This document shows, piece by piece, positions 63,680-64,000 of a stretch of DNA of 64,000 nt. Under the pieces are notes generated by a model that saw only the letters and a program-made list of their open reading frames with translations, did no database searches and was not told the DNA's origin. The number at the start of each line of letters is the position of its first letter. Positions within the stretch are counted from its first letter, which is position 1. This stretch comes from Adhaeribacter aquaticus DSM 16391. Lineage in GTDB: Bacteria; Bacteroidota; Bacteroidia; Cytophagales; Hymenobacteraceae. Location: the NCBI RefSeq assembly GCF_000473365.1, contig NZ_KI421517.1, positions 2,195,504 through 2,259,503 on the forward strand. The letters run 5' to 3'. A program made the translations under genes and the position numbers.

Positions 63680-64000
63680 AATAATAACAGATTAAACCTT
63701 ATTCTATCCCATCCAAATTTTCTCCTGATAAAATGTTCGGGAAATAGATCTTAAGAAGAAACCCTGTTCTGACCTGATGGTTATTGTACCAGATTAGCTC
63801 ACCTGATGGCGAAATCTGGAGAAACAAAAGCTATTAAAGCTGATATTTTGCCCTAACCAAGCTTACAAGTGCACAAAAAAGTAAATTCTTAATTTTTTAT
63901 TTTAAGGATTGGCGGTTTTCAGGCTACAAACTATTAAGGTTGGCAGTAATGACATCTGGTGTAGAAAAAAATATCAGGAAACAGCTAAAATTAACTATTT
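63680..64000. other. Noncoding right edge, no gene seen
   Basis: 321 bp after the membrane protein with no credible open frame, RNA gene or terminator. CCTGATGG occurs twice, at about 63774 and 63803, but the copies are too short to interpret. Confidence 0.5.

Overview
The window reads as core chromosome of a moderately AT-rich member of the Bacteroidota, most likely order Cytophagales near Hymenobacteraceae/Adhaeribacter. The basis is gene content and layout: alternative complex III plus a cytochrome aa3 oxidase in one long operon, a Fur-STAS-purA operon, atpD-atpC away from the rest of the ATP synthase, GSCFA and DUF2721 proteins, Bacteroidota-type promoters (TTTG-N19-TAnnTTTG) and an almost complete lack of Shine-Dalgarno sequences. 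The genus is an inference. I see no prophage, insertion sequence, CRISPR array or rRNA.

Layout. 0.4-4.9 kb (minus): purA, a STAS protein, a Fur-family repressor and a bifunctional (p)ppGpp synthetase/hydrolase. 5.1-11.4 kb: tRNA-Leu(UAG) with a textbook promoter, then the proteostasis genes tig, clpP and clpX on plus; a two-gene McrBC-type restriction module lies on minus between clpP and clpX, and the clpX upstream region holds a cluster of DnaA-box-like sequences. 11.4-15.0 kb (minus): lpxB, a QueD/PTPS-like enzyme and a metal-chelate (B12/siderophore type) permease with its binding lipoprotein. 15.1-16.9 kb (plus): heptose epimerase hldD and an SGNH lipoprotein. 16.9-24.1 kb (minus): a very large NtrY-like membrane histidine kinase overlapping a 1166-residue outer-membrane-like protein.

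24.5-41.1 kb (minus) is a 17-gene respiratory operon. In transcription order it encodes ActA, ActB, ActC, ActD, ActE, ActF (alternative complex III), oxidase subunits II and I, heme A synthase, heme O synthase, two subunit III paralogues, subunit IV, a Sco copper chaperone, a DUF420 protein and a small CxxC membrane protein. An exact consensus promoter precedes actA. Together they carry electrons from menaquinol to oxygen and supply the heme A and copper needed for oxidase assembly. CtaG and a DUF2243 protein sit apart at 45.9-47.2 kb.

41.5-42.6 kb (plus): rpsF-rpsR-rplI, in which rpsR and rplI have strong Shine-Dalgarno sequences, unlike the other starts inspected. 42.7-52.4 kb (plus): a GSCFA protein, a DUF255 thioredoxin-fold protein, DUF2243, CtaG, an SGNH hydrolase, priA, a small Rieske protein, an unknown 159-residue protein and a DUF2721 membrane protein. 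52.5-64 kb: an orphan sugar-binding lipoprotein, an unrecognised 714-residue secreted protein, a VOC protein and a convergent NUDIX hydrolase, a TPR-like secreted protein, a Cys/Met-metabolism PLP enzyme, atpC-atpD, and an ABC ATPase with an unusual membrane partner.

The points most worth a second look are the Shine-Dalgarno pattern in the rpsF operon, the DnaA-box cluster before clpX, the kinase plus outer-membrane protein pair, the six-heme ActA beside an oxidase without a cytochrome c domain, and the unrecognised secreted proteins. Nothing here proves a wholly new system; most of the window is ordinary core genome.
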